A DNA stretch of 64,000 nucleotides from Sporichthya polymorpha DSM 43042 (lineage in GTDB: Bacteria; Actinomycetota; Actinomycetes; Sporichthyales; Sporichthyaceae). The stretch covers positions 2,765,057 to 2,829,056 of the forward strand of contig NZ_KB913029.1 in the NCBI RefSeq assembly GCF_000384115.1. Direction: 5' to 3'. The notes beneath the pieces were generated by a model that did no database searches, had not been told where the DNA came from, and was given only the letters and a program-made list of their open reading frames with translations. A program made the position numbers and the translations under genes. Below, in pieces: positions 8,263 through 17,512 of the stretch (position 1 is the stretch's first letter; each line of letters begins with the position of its first letter).

Positions 8263-9858
8263 CTACAGCGGGATCATGTTGAGGATCGCGGCGAGCTCCG
8301 GCGGGAGGCCGAGGAACGAGCCCAGTTGACCCTGCGGGAGCGAGCGGTTGATGACCGAAGGCTCGGGGAACGGGGTGCGGTCGCAGCTGACGTCCGCGTC
8401 GTTGCCCGCGGACCGGCTCGGCAGGGTGCCGTTCAGCAGGTATGCGGTGACGACGTCGTCGACGCACTTGTTGCCGCTGTAGACGGCCGCGTGGGTGGTC
8501 GCGCCGACCTCGAGGACCATCGCCGAGCTCGGGAACTCCTGCTTCACCGACTGTGCGCCCTCGTACGGGGTCGCGCCGTCGAGGCTCTGCTGCACGAGCA
8601 GGAACGGGATCGAGACCTTCGACCCGTCGACCGGCGGCACCTTGCCCGCCTTCGCCGGCCACCAGGTGCAGGGCGCCGAGAACCAGAAGCTGCTCCACGT
8701 GCTCTCCGGCGCGGTCTTCGACAGCTCGAACGCGTCCTTGCGGATGCGGTCGTAGCTGCGCGGGAACTTGCCGTCCGTGCACAGGGTGGCGTTGAAGGCC
8801 GCGTAGCCGTTGTCGTCGCCCGGGCTGCCGAGAATCTCGTACACCTGCGTGAGGAACGCGAAGTCACCCTCGTGCGCGTCCGCGACCGCAGCCGTGATCG
8901 GCACCCAGAGCTGCTCGGCGTACGCGCCGGTGAAGAACACGTCGGCGAGCTCGGACGGGCCGATCGTCCCGACCGGCGCCGCGGTCAGCTTCGCGCGCAT
9001 CTCCTGATACGTCTTCAGAACCTCGGCCCGCGTGGAGCCGAGGCCGTAGGTCGAGTTCCGCTGCGCGATCCAGTCGAACCAGATGTCGAGCACTTTCTGG
9101 AACGCCTCGGTCTGCGCCTTGCCGCCGTCGGCGTAACCGCCGTAGTTGTGCGGGTCGACCATGCCGGCAAGCACCATCTTCGCGACCCGGTCCGGGTACC
9201 GCGTCGAGTACGTCTGGCCGAGGAACGTGCCGTAGGAGAAGCCGAAGAAGTTGATCTTCTCCGCGCCGAGCGCCTGCCGCAGCGCCTCCATGTCCTTGAT
9301 GGTGTCGATCGTCTTGACGTGGTCGAGCAGCGCGCCGTTCTTCTCCTTGCACGCGGCGGCGTACGCCTTCGTCCGCGCGATCCAGGCCTGCTCGTTCGCC
9401 GCGCGGCGCGATTCGACCGGGGTGTACGCGGGGCGCGGGCCGGCGGCGTAGTCCTTGACGCAGGAGAGCGCCGGCTTGCTGGACCCGACGCCGCGGGGGT
9501 CGAAGCCGATGAGGTCGAACTGGGCCGAGACCTCCGCGGGCATCATCTGCTTGAGGTAGGCGGAGAAGCCGAGGCCGGAGCCGCCGGGACCACCCGGGTT
9601 GATCAGCATCGGGCCCTGCGACTTCCCGGTGGCCTTGACGCGGGAGACCGCGATCTGGATCTTCTCGCCGGTCGGCTTCGACCAGTCGAGCGGGACCGGG
9701 AGGAACCCGCACTCCGCGTTCGCGGACGCGAGGTTCGAGTCGGTGCAGGCGGACCAACTGATGGTCTCCGCCGCGGATGCGACGGGATTGCCGGCCGTGG
9801 TGGCGACGACACCGGCGACGAGACTTCCGGCGGCGAGGCTGGCGAGGAATGTGCGCAT
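8263..9858 (-). CDS. Secreted S33 alpha/beta-hydrolase, tripeptidyl-aminopeptidase-like (paralog 1)
   Basis: 531 residues with a cleavable signal peptide (about 1-29, ending A-S-A-A). The family hallmarks are E-C-G-F-L-P-V-P-L-D-W, N-P-G-G-P-G-G-S-G, I-G-F-D-P-R-G-V-G (oxyanion region) and the nucleophile elbow G-F-S-Y-G-T-F-L-G with Ser near 208. The acid is in L-D-G-A-T-P-Y (Asp near 427), and T-T-H has the catalytic His near 456. Such enzymes (Streptomyces Tap-like) remove short N-terminal peptides outside the cell. The long upstream in-frame extension is rejected because it crosses paralog 2. The C-terminus carries an extra tail of about 30 residues also seen in paralogs 2-4. Confidence 0.92.
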   Translation of the reverse strand: MRTFLASLAAGSLVAGVVATTAGNPVASAAETISWSACTDSNLASANAECGFLPVPLDWSKPTGEKIQIAVSRVKATGKSQGPMLINPGGPGGSGLGFSAYLKQMMPAEVSAQFDLIGFDPRGVGSSKPALSCVKDYAAGPRPAYTPVESRRAANEQAWIARTKAYAAACKEKNGALLDHVKTIDTIKDMEALRQALGAEKINFFGFSYGTFLGQTYSTRYPDRVAKMVLAGMVDPHNYGGYADGGKAQTEAFQKVLDIWFDWIAQRNSTYGLGSTRAEVLKTYQEMRAKLTAAPVGTIGPSELADVFFTGAYAEQLWVPITAAVADAHEGDFAFLTQVYEILGSPGDDNGYAAFNATLCTDGKFPRSYDRIRKDAFELSKTAPESTWSSFWFSAPCTWWPAKAGKVPPVDGSKVSIPFLLVQQSLDGATPYEGAQSVKQEFPSSAMVLEVGATTHAAVYSGNKCVDDVVTAYLLNGTLPSRSAGNDADVSCDRTPFPEPSVINRSLPQGQLGSFLGLPPELAAILNMIPL

Positions 9859-9884
9859 GAGGACCTCTGGTTTCGGGCGGCGAA

Positions 9885-11534
9885 TCAGCTGGCGCGGGAC
9901 GGAAGAAGACCGATGATCTTGTCGAACAGGGACTGGTCGCGGGGCTGGGGATCCGGGGCGGGCAGGGACGAGGTGGCGTCGAACGGCAGCAGCCCGGGCT
10001 CGGGGCCGGCGCCGCGCGGGCACACGACGTCCGCGGTGTCGGCCGCCGAACGGGCCGGCAGTTTGCCGGTCAGCAGGTAGTCGGCGATCCGCTTGTCGAT
10101 GCACGGGTTGCCGCCCAGCACCGCACCGGAGTGCGTGGTCGCGTCCTTCTCGGCGATCAGCACCGCCTTCGGGAACAGGCGGCGGACCTCGAGCGCTCCC
10201 GCGTACGGGGTCGCGCCGTCGAGCGTCGCGTTCAGCAGCAGGATCGGCGGGGCCTTCGAGCCGTCGACCTTGACGGCCTGCCCCGGCTTCGCCGGCCAGT
10301 ACAGGCAGGGCGTGTTGAACCAGACGTTGCTCCACGTCAGGATCGGCGCCTGCTTCGCGACCTGAAAGGCGTCCTTGCGCCAGGTCGCGTACTTGGTCGG
10401 CCAGGGGGTGTCCGTGCACTGCACGGCGTTGTAGACGGCGAAGAGGTTGTCGTCCGGGTCGAGCGAGGCCCGGAACGCCGCCTTCGCCGGCGCGATGTCG
10501 CGTTGCCGGACCCAGGAGGCGAGCGCGTGCGCGGCGTCGGCCCACAGCGACTCGGCGTACATCGCGCGGACGAACGCGTCGGTGAACTCGTTCGCGCCGA
10601 CGCCGTCGTGGCGGACGTCGCGCAATTCCTTGATGACGTTCAGGTACGTGGTGCGGACCGCGTCGCCGCTCGAGCCGAGCCGGTACGTCGAGTTGTTGCG
10701 GGCGACCCAGGCGAAGAACCGGTCGGCGACCTTCTCGAACGCGCGGTCCTGGTTGAGCTGCGAGCTGTACCAGATGCCCTTCGGGTTCACGTTGCCGTCG
10801 AAGATCATCCGACGCACCCGGTCCGGGTACATCGTCGCGTAGACCTGGCCGAGGTACGTGCCGTAGGAGAACCCGAGGTAGTTGATCCGGTCGGCGCCGA
10901 GCGCCTCGCGCAGGGCGTCCATGTCCCGCACCGTGTCCACGGTGCGCATGTGGTTCAGCAGATCGCCGTGCTTCTTCCCGCACGCCTGGGCGTAGCGCTT
11001 CGAGCGCTTCAGCCACGCCTTCTCGCTCGCTGTCGTCGCCTTGCCGGCCTTCGCCGGAACGTACGGCGGGCGCTTGCCCTCGGCGTAGTTGCTGATGCAG
11101 GACAGCGCGGGCTGGGAGTCCCCGACCCCGCGCGGGTCGAAGCCGATCCAGTCGTAGGCCTCGCCGCTACTGTTCGGCAGCATGTCCTTCAGGCCGGAGT
11201 ACGCGAGGCCGGAGCCGCCCGGGCCGCCGGGGTTGACCAGCATGACGCCCTGGTACTTCGCGGCCGGGACGCGCGACTTGGTCCGCGACACCGCGAGCTG
11301 AATCTTCTTGCCGCTCGGGTTCGACCAGTCCATCGGCACCGTCAGATAGCCGCACTCGGTGGCGCGGCCGCCCATACCCAGTTGCTCGCAGCTGACCCAG
11401 TCCAGCTTGCCCGCGGCGCGCGCGACCGGCGCCGCCTCGCTCGCGCCCGCGGTCCCGACCGGCAGGAGCGCGATCAGCGACGCCCCGACCAGCCCGGCGG
11501 CCCCGGCGACGCCGGGTACGACCGTGCGCTTCAT
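9885..11534 (-). CDS. Secreted S33 alpha/beta-hydrolase (paralog 2)
   Basis: 549 residues with a signal peptide of about 31 residues. It has the same architecture as its neighbour: E-C-G-Y-L-T-V-P-M-D-W, N-P-G-G-P-G-G-S-G, G-F-D-P-R-G-V-G-D, G-F-S-Y-G-T-Y-L-G nucleophile elbow, L-D-G-A-T-P-Y and T-T-H-S. Paired cysteines in the lid region (C-T-D-T-P, T-P-C-L-Y-W) suggest disulfides. It lies 26 bases upstream of paralog 1 on the same strand, so the two are probably one transcript. The Pro-rich tail ends in an amphipathic segment (S-L-F-D-K-I-I-G-L-L). Confidence 0.92.
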   Translation of the reverse strand: MKRTVVPGVAGAAGLVGASLIALLPVGTAGASEAAPVARAAGKLDWVSCEQLGMGGRATECGYLTVPMDWSNPSGKKIQLAVSRTKSRVPAAKYQGVMLVNPGGPGGSGLAYSGLKDMLPNSSGEAYDWIGFDPRGVGDSQPALSCISNYAEGKRPPYVPAKAGKATTASEKAWLKRSKRYAQACGKKHGDLLNHMRTVDTVRDMDALREALGADRINYLGFSYGTYLGQVYATMYPDRVRRMIFDGNVNPKGIWYSSQLNQDRAFEKVADRFFAWVARNNSTYRLGSSGDAVRTTYLNVIKELRDVRHDGVGANEFTDAFVRAMYAESLWADAAHALASWVRQRDIAPAKAAFRASLDPDDNLFAVYNAVQCTDTPWPTKYATWRKDAFQVAKQAPILTWSNVWFNTPCLYWPAKPGQAVKVDGSKAPPILLLNATLDGATPYAGALEVRRLFPKAVLIAEKDATTHSGAVLGGNPCIDKRIADYLLTGKLPARSAADTADVVCPRGAGPEPGLLPFDATSSLPAPDPQPRDQSLFDKIIGLLPSRAS

Positions 11535-11568
11535 TGCGACCCCCTGGAAGTGGTCCTCAGTTCCGGCG

Positions 11569-13203
11569 TCATCGGCGGTGCGCCACCGGGATCTGGAGGA
11601 GCAAACTGTTCAGCGGCTCCGGGGCGAACCCGTCGAGGAACGCCCCCGCCGCCTGGCCCCGGAACAACAGCGACGGCTCGGGCAGCGGTTTGCGGGCGCA
11701 CTCGGCGTCCGGGCCGTTGCCCGACGCGCGCGCCGGGAGCGTCCCGTCGCGCAGGTAGTCGGTGACGTACTTGGTGACGCACGCGTTGCCGTTGAGGCCG
11801 ACGCCGTGTGTCATGCCGCCGACGTCGGAGATCAGGACCGACGTCGGGAACTCCTGACGCACCCTCAGTGCGTTGGCGAACGGCGTCGGGGCGTCCTGGG
11901 TGGCGTTGAGCAGCAGGATCGGGACCGAGATCTTCGACCCGTCGACCACCGGGGGCTTCGCGGACTTCACCGGCCAGAACGCGCAGGGCCCGGAGAACCA
12001 GAAGCTGCCCCAGGTGCCGAAGCGGAACTCCTTCGCGAGAGTGATCGCGTCGTTGCGCATCTTCGTGTAGTTGCGCGGCCAGCGGCCGTCGGTGCACAGC
12101 GTGGAATTGAACGCCGCGAAGCTGTTGTCGTCACCGACACTGGAGAGCACCTCGTAGAGGAACTCCATGCGGGCGCGGTCGCCGGTCTCCCACAGCGCCC
12201 ACCCGTCGGCGAGCGTCGGCCACAGGCTCTCGGCGTAGCCGGTGACGAGGAAGACGTCCTGCCACTCCGCCGACCCGATCGTGCCGACCGGCGCCTTGCG
12301 CAGTTCGGCCAGGCGCGCGTAGTACGCCTCGGCCACCGCCTCCGCCGTCGTCCCGAGGTTGTACTGCACCGAGTGCGCGGCGACCCACCTGAAGAACTCG
12401 CCGGCGGTGTACTCGAAGCCCTCGATCTGGCCGCGGCCCGCGTCGCCGTAGCCGGGGTAGTCCGGCGGGACGTTGCTGTCGAGCACCATCCGGCGGACCC
12501 GGTCCGGGAACGTCGACGCGTATGCCTGCCCGAGGAAGGTGCCGTAGGAGATGCCGTAGTAGTTGATCTGCTGCTCGCCGAGCGCCTGCCGGATCGCGTC
12601 CATGTCGCGCACGGTGTCCATCGAGCGCATGTGGGAGAGAATCTCGCCGTTCTGGTCGGCGCAGGCCTGGGCGTACTGCTTCGTGCGGGCGACCCAGGCG
12701 GCTTCGTTGCCCGTGACCTTCGTCAGGTCCGCCGGCTCGTACGCCGGTCGCGGTCCCTGAAAGAACGAGGCGTCGCAGGAGACGGCCGGCTTGCTCGACC
12801 CGACGCCGCGGGGGTCGAAGCCGATCCAGTCGTACTGCCGGCCGACGCCGTCGGGCACGCGTTCGGGGTAGATCGCCGGGAACTCCAGGCCGGAGCCGCC
12901 GGGGCCGCCGGGGTTGATCAGCAGAACGCCCTGGCGCTGCTCGGTGGCGCGCAGTCGGGAGACCGCGATCTCGATCTTCTGTCCGTTCGGCTTCGACCAG
13001 TCCAGGGGGACCGGGACGAATCCGCACTCGGCGCCGACGCCGGTGAGGGCGGCCGACTCGCAGGCGCCCCAGGCGATCGCGGCGGCCGGGCGGGCGATGC
13101 CAGCGGTGTCGGCGCGGGCGGCCGGGGAGGTGGCCACGCCGAGCGCGGCCGCGCCGCTGACGGCGACCATCCCGGCGGTCGCGACCGCCACCAGAGCCCG
13201 CAC
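11569..13203 (-). CDS. Secreted S33 alpha/beta-hydrolase (paralog 3)
   Basis: 544 residues from a GTG at 13203, preceded by a GAGGTGG ribosome site and giving a good signal peptide (hydrophobic core, then S-P-A-A-R-A). The longer open frame to 13338 would run into paralog 4 and is rejected. The catalytic landmarks are conserved: G-F-D-P-R-G-V-G, G-I-S-Y-G-T-F-L-G, an acid motif written Q-D-A-P-T-P instead of L-D-G-A-T-P but keeping the Asp, and M-T-H-G. It ends 34 bases before paralog 2, so 3-2-1 look like one operon, with a small hairpin upstream at 13243. Confidence 0.9.
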   Translation of the reverse strand: MRALVAVATAGMVAVSGAAALGVATSPAARADTAGIARPAAAIAWGACESAALTGVGAECGFVPVPLDWSKPNGQKIEIAVSRLRATEQRQGVLLINPGGPGGSGLEFPAIYPERVPDGVGRQYDWIGFDPRGVGSSKPAVSCDASFFQGPRPAYEPADLTKVTGNEAAWVARTKQYAQACADQNGEILSHMRSMDTVRDMDAIRQALGEQQINYYGISYGTFLGQAYASTFPDRVRRMVLDSNVPPDYPGYGDAGRGQIEGFEYTAGEFFRWVAAHSVQYNLGTTAEAVAEAYYARLAELRKAPVGTIGSAEWQDVFLVTGYAESLWPTLADGWALWETGDRARMEFLYEVLSSVGDDNSFAAFNSTLCTDGRWPRNYTKMRNDAITLAKEFRFGTWGSFWFSGPCAFWPVKSAKPPVVDGSKISVPILLLNATQDAPTPFANALRVRQEFPTSVLISDVGGMTHGVGLNGNACVTKYVTDYLRDGTLPARASGNGPDAECARKPLPEPSLLFRGQAAGAFLDGFAPEPLNSLLLQIPVAHRR

Positions 13204-13242
13204 GGGCAACCACCTCGCTAGCCCGGACCGGGGGCCGGGATT

Positions 13243-13261
13243 GCCGCATCCTAAATGCGGC
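13243..13261. other. Small perfect hairpin upstream of S33 paralog 3
   Basis: GCCGCAT and ATGCGGC form a 7-bp perfect stem around a 5-base loop, 40 bases upstream of the GTG of paralog 3 in a 115-base gap. It could be an operator in front of the 3-2-1 operon or a weak terminator for paralog 4. There is no T-run. Confidence 0.3.
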
Positions 13262-13318
13262 ACCTTTGAGCGGTCCGGGACATGACCGAAAACTGTGGAC
13301 AACGCGTCGAAGTGCTGG

Positions 13319-14905
13319 TCAGAGGCGGTTTTGTGCACCCGCCTCGGCCAGGACTTCCCCGATCAGCCCCAGCGCAACCTCCGGCAGGCCGGGCTCGGGC
13401 AGCCGGGCGCACCGCAGGTCCGGCCCGGCTCCCGGGGCGCGGGTCGGGAGTTCCCCGGTCAGCAGGTACCGCTCGGCCGCGGCCTGGGCGCAGGGGTTGC
13501 CCCAGAGGGAGGCGCCCGCGTGGTTGACGGCGTCGGTGACCTCGATCAGCGCCGAGCGGGGGAAGGCCCGCCGCGCCGCGACCGCGTCGGCCAACGGCGT
13601 CGGCCCGTCGTAGGTGGCGTTGACGAGCAGGAGCGACGGCGTGGCCGCCCCGACCGGCACCGTCTCGCCCCGGACCGGCCACAGCGAGCAGAGCACCGCG
13701 AGGTCCCAGTGCAGCGCCCACGCGATGAACGGGGCGTCGACGGCGTTGCGCACCGTGTCCGCCCGCAGGTCCGCGTACCGGCGGGGCCAGGCGCCGTCGG
13801 AGCAGGCGATGCTGAGGAAGGACGCGGTGAAGTCGTCGTCGGCCTCCCGGTCCTCGCTACCGAACGCACCCTCGACCAGCGCGGTCCGGCCCGCCACCCA
13901 GCCCGACCAGGCCTGGGCGAGCACGCCCCAGGAGTCGTCGGAGTAGACCGCCGCCCCGAACAGCTGCGTCCACTCCGCCGGGCCGATGCCGGCCCGTGGC
14001 TGCGCGCGCAGGGCGTCGAGGTCGGCGAACCAGCGCGTCCGCACCGCCGCCGCGTCCGTGCCCAGGCCGTACACGAGGTGGTGCTCGGCGACCCAGGCGA
14101 AGAACGCGTCGACGTTGCGCTGGTAGCTGCGCAACACCTCCGGTCGCGTGATGTCCCCGGCGTACCCGGCGCCGTTCGGCGGGACGACGCCGGCGAGCAG
14201 CATCCGCGTCACCCGCGTCGGGAACAGCGTCGCGTACACCTGGCCGAGGTAGGTGCCCCACGAGTTGCCGTGGTAACTCAGCGTCGATGCGCCGAGGGCC
14301 GCGCGGATGAGATCGAGATCGCGCGCGATGTCGACGGTGCGCTGGTGGCGCAGGGCCGCGCCGCCGTGCTCCGCGCAGGCGCGCACGTACGCCCGCGCCT
14401 TCTCCAGCCGCTCCCGCTCGCTGCCGGTGACCCGTTCGGCGTCGGGCGGTGAGTAGTCGAGCGCGGGCCGGGTGAAGTAGTTCGGGTCGCAGCGCAGGTC
14501 GGACCCGCTCTCCCCGACGCCGCGGGGGTCGAACCCGATGAGGTCGAAGCGGCCGGCGACGGCAGGGGTGAGCAGCGCCGCGAGCACGACCGAGCCCGAC
14601 AGGCCCGACACCCCGGGGCCGCCCGGGTTGTAGACCAGCGGCCCGAGGTGGTCCGAGCCGGTGGTGGTCGCGCGGATGCGCGAGATCGCGATCGAGGTCG
14701 TGGCGCCCCGCGGCTTCGCGTGGTCGGCCGGCACCGCCACCGTGGTGCACTCCGCGCCGCTCTCGGCCAGCGCGGCGTCGGCGCACCGGCCCCAGGTGAG
14801 CTCAGCCGGGCGGGCGGCCGCGGCCGTACCGCCGACCACCGGCTGCGCGGCGACGAGCGTGAGCGCCGCGAGGGCGCTGACCGTTCCCCGCCGCAGCTTG
14901 GTCAC
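13319..14905 (-). CDS. Secreted S33 alpha/beta-hydrolase, divergent (paralog 4)
   Basis: 528 residues. It starts at a GTG overlapping the stop of paralog 5 (GTGA), which indicates translational coupling. A signal peptide (about 1-32) is present. It is the most divergent of the six: the nucleophile elbow is G-N-S-W-G-T-Y-L-G instead of G-F-S-Y-G, the first glycine-rich motif is N-P-G-G-P-G-V-S-G, and the acid segment is Y-D-G-P-T-P. Ser, Asp and His (N-H-A-G) all appear present, so it is probably active, possibly with a shifted substrate range. Confidence 0.9.
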   Translation of the reverse strand: MTKLRRGTVSALAALTLVAAQPVVGGTAAAARPAELTWGRCADAALAESGAECTTVAVPADHAKPRGATTSIAISRIRATTTGSDHLGPLVYNPGGPGVSGLSGSVVLAALLTPAVAGRFDLIGFDPRGVGESGSDLRCDPNYFTRPALDYSPPDAERVTGSERERLEKARAYVRACAEHGGAALRHQRTVDIARDLDLIRAALGASTLSYHGNSWGTYLGQVYATLFPTRVTRMLLAGVVPPNGAGYAGDITRPEVLRSYQRNVDAFFAWVAEHHLVYGLGTDAAAVRTRWFADLDALRAQPRAGIGPAEWTQLFGAAVYSDDSWGVLAQAWSGWVAGRTALVEGAFGSEDREADDDFTASFLSIACSDGAWPRRYADLRADTVRNAVDAPFIAWALHWDLAVLCSLWPVRGETVPVGAATPSLLLVNATYDGPTPLADAVAARRAFPRSALIEVTDAVNHAGASLWGNPCAQAAAERYLLTGELPTRAPGAGPDLRCARLPEPGLPEVALGLIGEVLAEAGAQNRL

Positions 14906-16443
14906 GGGCGGGGGAGCGGGGTCCGGGCGCAACGGACGTCGGCGCCCGACCCGCTCGTCCGGCGGGGGAGCGTCCCGTCGCGCAGGTAGCGGATCACGCG
15001 CCGGTCGACGCAGTCGTTGCCGCCCAGGCTGTCCGAGTGGGTCGTGCTGCCGACCTGCGCGACGAGCGCGGAACGGGGGAACATCCGCCGCGCGTACAGC
15101 GCGCCCGAGTACGGCGTCGCACCGTCGAGCGTCGTGGAGACGATCAGCAGCGACGGGGTGCGTGAGCCGTCGATCGGAACCGGCACCCCGGGCGGGGCCT
15201 TCCAGTACAGGCAGGGCGCGTTGAACCAGACGTTGCCCCACGTCTCGAACTTCGCCTTCTTCGCGGTCGCGAACGCGTCCCTGCGCCAGCGGGCGTAACC
15301 CTCCGGCCAGGCGACGTCCGTGCACTGCACCGCGAGGTACATGCCGTAGCCGTTGTCGAAGTCGGCGAGATCCGCGCTGTAGCGGGAGCGGATCGCCGCG
15401 GTGCTCCCGCGTTCCCAGGACGCCCACGCGCCCGCGATCGCGCGCCACGTGTACTGCGAGTAGCCGGCGGTGAGGAAGACGTCGTTCCACTCGGCCGGCC
15501 CGATCGGCCCCTTCTGGCGTCGCGTCAGGGCGCGCTCCTCGCGGTAGTACCGCGTCCGGACCTGCTTCGTCGTCGACCCGAGCCGGTACGTGCGGTGGTG
15601 CTTCGCCACCCACGCCCAGAAGCGGTTCATCGCCTTCTCGAACGCGCGGTCCTGGGCGAGCTGGCCGGCGTACCAGACGTTGCGGGGGTCGACGACGCCG
15701 TCGAAGACCAGGCGCCGAGTGCGGGTCGGGAACAACGTCGCGTAGACCTGGCCGAGGTAGGTCCCGTAGGAGAAGCCGTAGTAGTTGATGCGCTGCGCGC
15801 CCAGAGCCCGCCGGAGCAGGTCGAGGTCACGGGCGACGTCCTCGGTCCGCAGGAACGGCAGCAGCTTCGGGTAGCGATCCGCGCACGCCTCGGCGTAGGC
15901 CTTCGACCGCTTCAGCCACTTGCGCTCGTTCGCACTCGGCGGCTTCGCCGGGCCGCTCGACGGCCGGTACGCCGGACGCGGTCCCTTCGCGTAGTTCGCC
16001 TTGCACCGCAGCGACGGCGAGCTCGCGCCGACCCCGCGCGGGTCGAAGCCGACGATGTCGTAGGTGCTGCGCACCGAGCGCGGCAGGTCGCGGTAGAGGG
16101 AGGCCGACCAGTGCAGTCCGCGCCCGCCCGGCCCGCCCGGGTTCACCAGCAGCGGGCCCTGCCGCTTCGACGACGGCGCAGTGGCACGGATGCGAGAGAC
16201 GGCGATCTTGATCTGCCGGCCGCCCGGGTCCGCGTGGTTCAGCGGGACGGCGAGCATCCCGCACTGCGCCCCGACCGCCCGCAGCCGGGCCTGGCCGCAC
16301 CGCTTCCAGGAGATCGACGGCGCCGCGGCCACCGCGGCGTCCGACTCCGGCGTGGGTCCCGCGTCGGCCGGGCCCGGCACCGCCAACCCGGTGGCGACCA
16401 GCGCGAGCAGCGGGACGGCGACGAACGCGGCGCGGCGGCTCAT
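14902..16443 (-). CDS. Secreted S33 alpha/beta-hydrolase (paralog 5)
   Basis: 513 residues with a signal peptide ending near G-P-A-D-A. It has an intact set of motifs: Q-C-G-M-L-A-V-P-L-N-H, N-P-G-G-P-G-G-R-G, G-F-D-P-R-G-V-G, G-F-S-Y-G-T-Y-L-G, L-D-G-A-T-P-Y and T-T-H-S. The mature part is rich in Lys and Arg. Unlike paralogs 1-4 it stops soon after the last cysteine block (R-T-P-L-P-R-P), as paralog 6 does. It is coupled to paralog 4 by a 4-base overlap and lies 48 bases behind the RarD-like gene. Confidence 0.92.
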   Translation of the reverse strand: MSRRAAFVAVPLLALVATGLAVPGPADAGPTPESDAAVAAAPSISWKRCGQARLRAVGAQCGMLAVPLNHADPGGRQIKIAVSRIRATAPSSKRQGPLLVNPGGPGGRGLHWSASLYRDLPRSVRSTYDIVGFDPRGVGASSPSLRCKANYAKGPRPAYRPSSGPAKPPSANERKWLKRSKAYAEACADRYPKLLPFLRTEDVARDLDLLRRALGAQRINYYGFSYGTYLGQVYATLFPTRTRRLVFDGVVDPRNVWYAGQLAQDRAFEKAMNRFWAWVAKHHRTYRLGSTTKQVRTRYYREERALTRRQKGPIGPAEWNDVFLTAGYSQYTWRAIAGAWASWERGSTAAIRSRYSADLADFDNGYGMYLAVQCTDVAWPEGYARWRRDAFATAKKAKFETWGNVWFNAPCLYWKAPPGVPVPIDGSRTPSLLIVSTTLDGATPYSGALYARRMFPRSALVAQVGSTTHSDSLGGNDCVDRRVIRYLRDGTLPRRTSGSGADVRCARTPLPRP

Positions 16444-16491
16444 GCGTCCGGAGTCTCGCAGACGGAGCCGCTGCGCCCCAGTGCGCCGGCC

Positions 16492-17415
16492 TCAGACGGC
16501 GGGCTCGGTGGTCAGCCGGAGCATCCGCCGACGCTGGTTGTGCACGCCGTCGACGGTGAGCACGACGAGCGCGACCCACACCAGCACGAACCCGGCGAGG
16601 CGCTCGGGCGGCAGCGGTTCGCCGTTGATCAGGACGCCGATCCCGAACTGCAGCGTCGGCGCGAGGTACTGGAGCATCCCGAGCGTCGTGAGCGGGACAC
16701 GGCTCGCGGCGCCGGCGAAGAGCAGCAGCGGCGCGAGCGTCGCGATGCCGGCGCAGGCCATCAGCAGGGCGTGGCCGGACCCGGCGTGCCCGAACTCGGC
16801 GTCGCCGGTGGAGGTGATCACCGCGAGGAACACCAGCGCCGGCGGGAGCAGCACGACGGTCTCGACGGTGAGTCCCTCGACGGCCCCGACCGAGACCGTC
16901 TTCTTGATCAGCGAGTACGCGGCGAAGGACGAGGCCAGGATCAGCCCGATCCACGGCAGCCGGCCGTAGCCGACGGTCAGGACGACGAGGCCCGCCGCGG
17001 CGATGCCGATCGCCACCCACTGCGGCGGCCGTAGCCGCTCGCCGAGGATGAGGACCGCGAGCGTGATCGTCATCAGCGGGTTGATGTAGTACCCGAGCGC
17101 GGTCTCGACGACGTGGTCGGAGTTGACGGCCCAGATGTAGACGAGCCAGTTCCCGCCGATCAGGATCCCCGCGATCGCGAGCAGGCGCAGGCGGCGGCCG
17201 TTCCGCATCAGCCCGCGCAGGTTCCGCCAGGCCGCGCCCCCGCGGCGGGCCAGGATCCAGATCAGCAAGGCCGAGAACACGACCGACCAGACCACCCGGT
17301 GGGCCAGGACCTCGAGCGCCCCGGACGGCTCCAGATGCGGCCAGTACAGGGGCAGCAGCCCCCAGAGGATGTAGGCCCACACGCCGAAGATCAGGCCTCG
17401 GCGGTCGACGGTCAC
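16492..17415 (-). CDS. RarD/EamA-family permease
   Basis: 307 residues with about ten transmembrane helices in two EamA repeats, characteristic of the RarD branch of drug/metabolite transporters. Signatures include G-L-I-F-G-V-W-A-Y-I-L-W-G-L-L-P-L-Y-W at the N-terminus and the G-Y-Y-I-N-P-L segment near the end of the first half. Members export or import small metabolites such as chloramphenicol or amino acids; the substrate here is unknown. GTG at 17415 is selected because it directly precedes the first conserved helix, while longer frames add a non-conserved Arg-rich stretch. It sits between the surface-protein operon and hydrolase 5 on the same strand. Confidence 0.85.
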   Translation of the reverse strand: MTVDRRGLIFGVWAYILWGLLPLYWPHLEPSGALEVLAHRVVWSVVFSALLIWILARRGGAAWRNLRGLMRNGRRLRLLAIAGILIGGNWLVYIWAVNSDHVVETALGYYINPLMTITLAVLILGERLRPPQWVAIGIAAAGLVVLTVGYGRLPWIGLILASSFAAYSLIKKTVSVGAVEGLTVETVVLLPPALVFLAVITSTGDAEFGHAGSGHALLMACAGIATLAPLLLFAGAASRVPLTTLGMLQYLAPTLQFGIGVLINGEPLPPERLAGFVLVWVALVVLTVDGVHNQRRRMLRLTTEPAV

Positions 17416-17512
17416 GGTGCCGAGGCTACGTGCGACCGCCCGGGCGGGCGAACCGATTCCTCGGTCCACCCGCCCGGGCGGGGTGTGATCTGCCGCGCAG
17501 TCAGCTGAGAAG

